Below, piece by piece: positions 5,254 to 5,310 of a stretch of 5,310 nucleotides of DNA. The stretch is from Chthoniobacterales bacterium. Lineage in GTDB: Bacteria; Verrucomicrobiota; Verrucomicrobiia; Chthoniobacterales; UBA10450. How positions within the stretch are numbered: the first letter of the stretch is position 1; the number at the start of each line of letters is the position of its first letter. The stretch lies in contig JACCXL010000007.1 in NCBI GenBank assembly GCA_013697015.1, positions 1 through 5,310 of the forward strand, given 5' to 3'. The notes under the pieces were generated by a model. The model saw only the letters and a program-made list of their open reading frames with translations, had not been told where the DNA came from and searched no databases. The position numbers were made by a program, and so were the translations under genes.

Positions 5254-5310
5254 GCTTCCCCCTCATGCGCCGCTGCGGTTTTCGACACGAACGACGACTC
5301 CGGGCGCTCG

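Larger units (their letters stand above)
4913..5310. other. Non-coding, repeat-rich region after rplS
   Basis: I see no convincing gene in this stretch. Short open frames on the minus strand translate the repeat modules (for example RFRRNLRNLRRK) and resemble no protein family. The region contains an outer pair of inverted CRCAGATT-type repeats, a GGGACAGGC hairpin, an inner pair of inverted TTGTC-TCCTGAGTCG repeats, and a central imperfect palindrome. In the last 60 bases I see no recognisable feature apart from a DnaA-box match at the end of the repeat. Confidence 0.7.

Noticed and set aside
5045..5288. Two overlapping minus-strand open frames of 69-73 codons
   Set aside because: They are translations of the repeat modules (runs such as RLHRFSQIF and PQIAQIFTDF come from CACAGATT units). 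They lack a ribosome binding site and resemble no protein family.
4913..5310. CRISPR array or origin of replication in the repeat region
   Set aside because: The repeats are too short, too few and inverted instead of regularly spaced with unique spacers. Only one DnaA box is present, with no AT-rich unwinding region.

Overview
This is a GC-rich bacterial chromosomal segment, mostly core genes. The left part is a compact, same-strand cluster: the 3' end of ftsK, a rodZ-like gene, rimO, an unrecognised proline-rich membrane-anchored protein, and trxA. A tRNA-Arg(CCG) gene then lies on the opposite strand, followed by rplS (ribosomal protein L19) on the plus strand. The last ~400 bases hold no convincing gene and are built of several small repeat modules. 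My best guess for the source is a soil or freshwater member of Verrucomicrobiota (Chthoniobacterales-like). This rests on the overall protein flavour, the KKETVRI-type proline-rich protein and the type of intergenic repeats. It is an inference from memory, not a search result.

Layout: 3-935 ftsK (5' end outside the window); 954-1901 rodZ-like; 1885-3333 rimO, overlapping the end of rodZ; 3334-3424 short gap; 3425-4021 proline-rich C-terminally anchored protein; 4025-4354 trxA, 3 bases after the previous stop; 4357-4382 strong GC hairpin; 4369-4442 tRNA-Arg(CCG), minus strand, with its promoter at 4454-4481; 4571-4912 rplS with a clear ribosome binding site; 4913-5310 non-coding, repeat-rich.

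How the genes relate: FtsK (chromosome translocation at the septum) and RodZ (anchor of the MreB cytoskeleton) are cell-division and cell-shape functions. RimO modifies ribosomal protein S12, L19 and tRNA-Arg serve translation, and thioredoxin is the general disulfide reductase. The order ftsK - membrane HTH protein - rimO resembles the arrangement I recall from actinobacteria, where pgsA and cinA follow. Here the proline-rich protein and trxA occupy that position. The tight spacing suggests one transcription unit from ftsK to trxA, possibly with an internal promoter in the 91-base gap before the proline-rich gene.

I see no new defence, mobile or biosynthetic system. The least ordinary parts are the nested inverted repeats after rplS (4927-5249), the duplicated tRNA 5' end and the competing hairpin at the tRNA-Arg gene, and the uncharacterised proline-rich anchored protein with a repeated KKExxRI motif.
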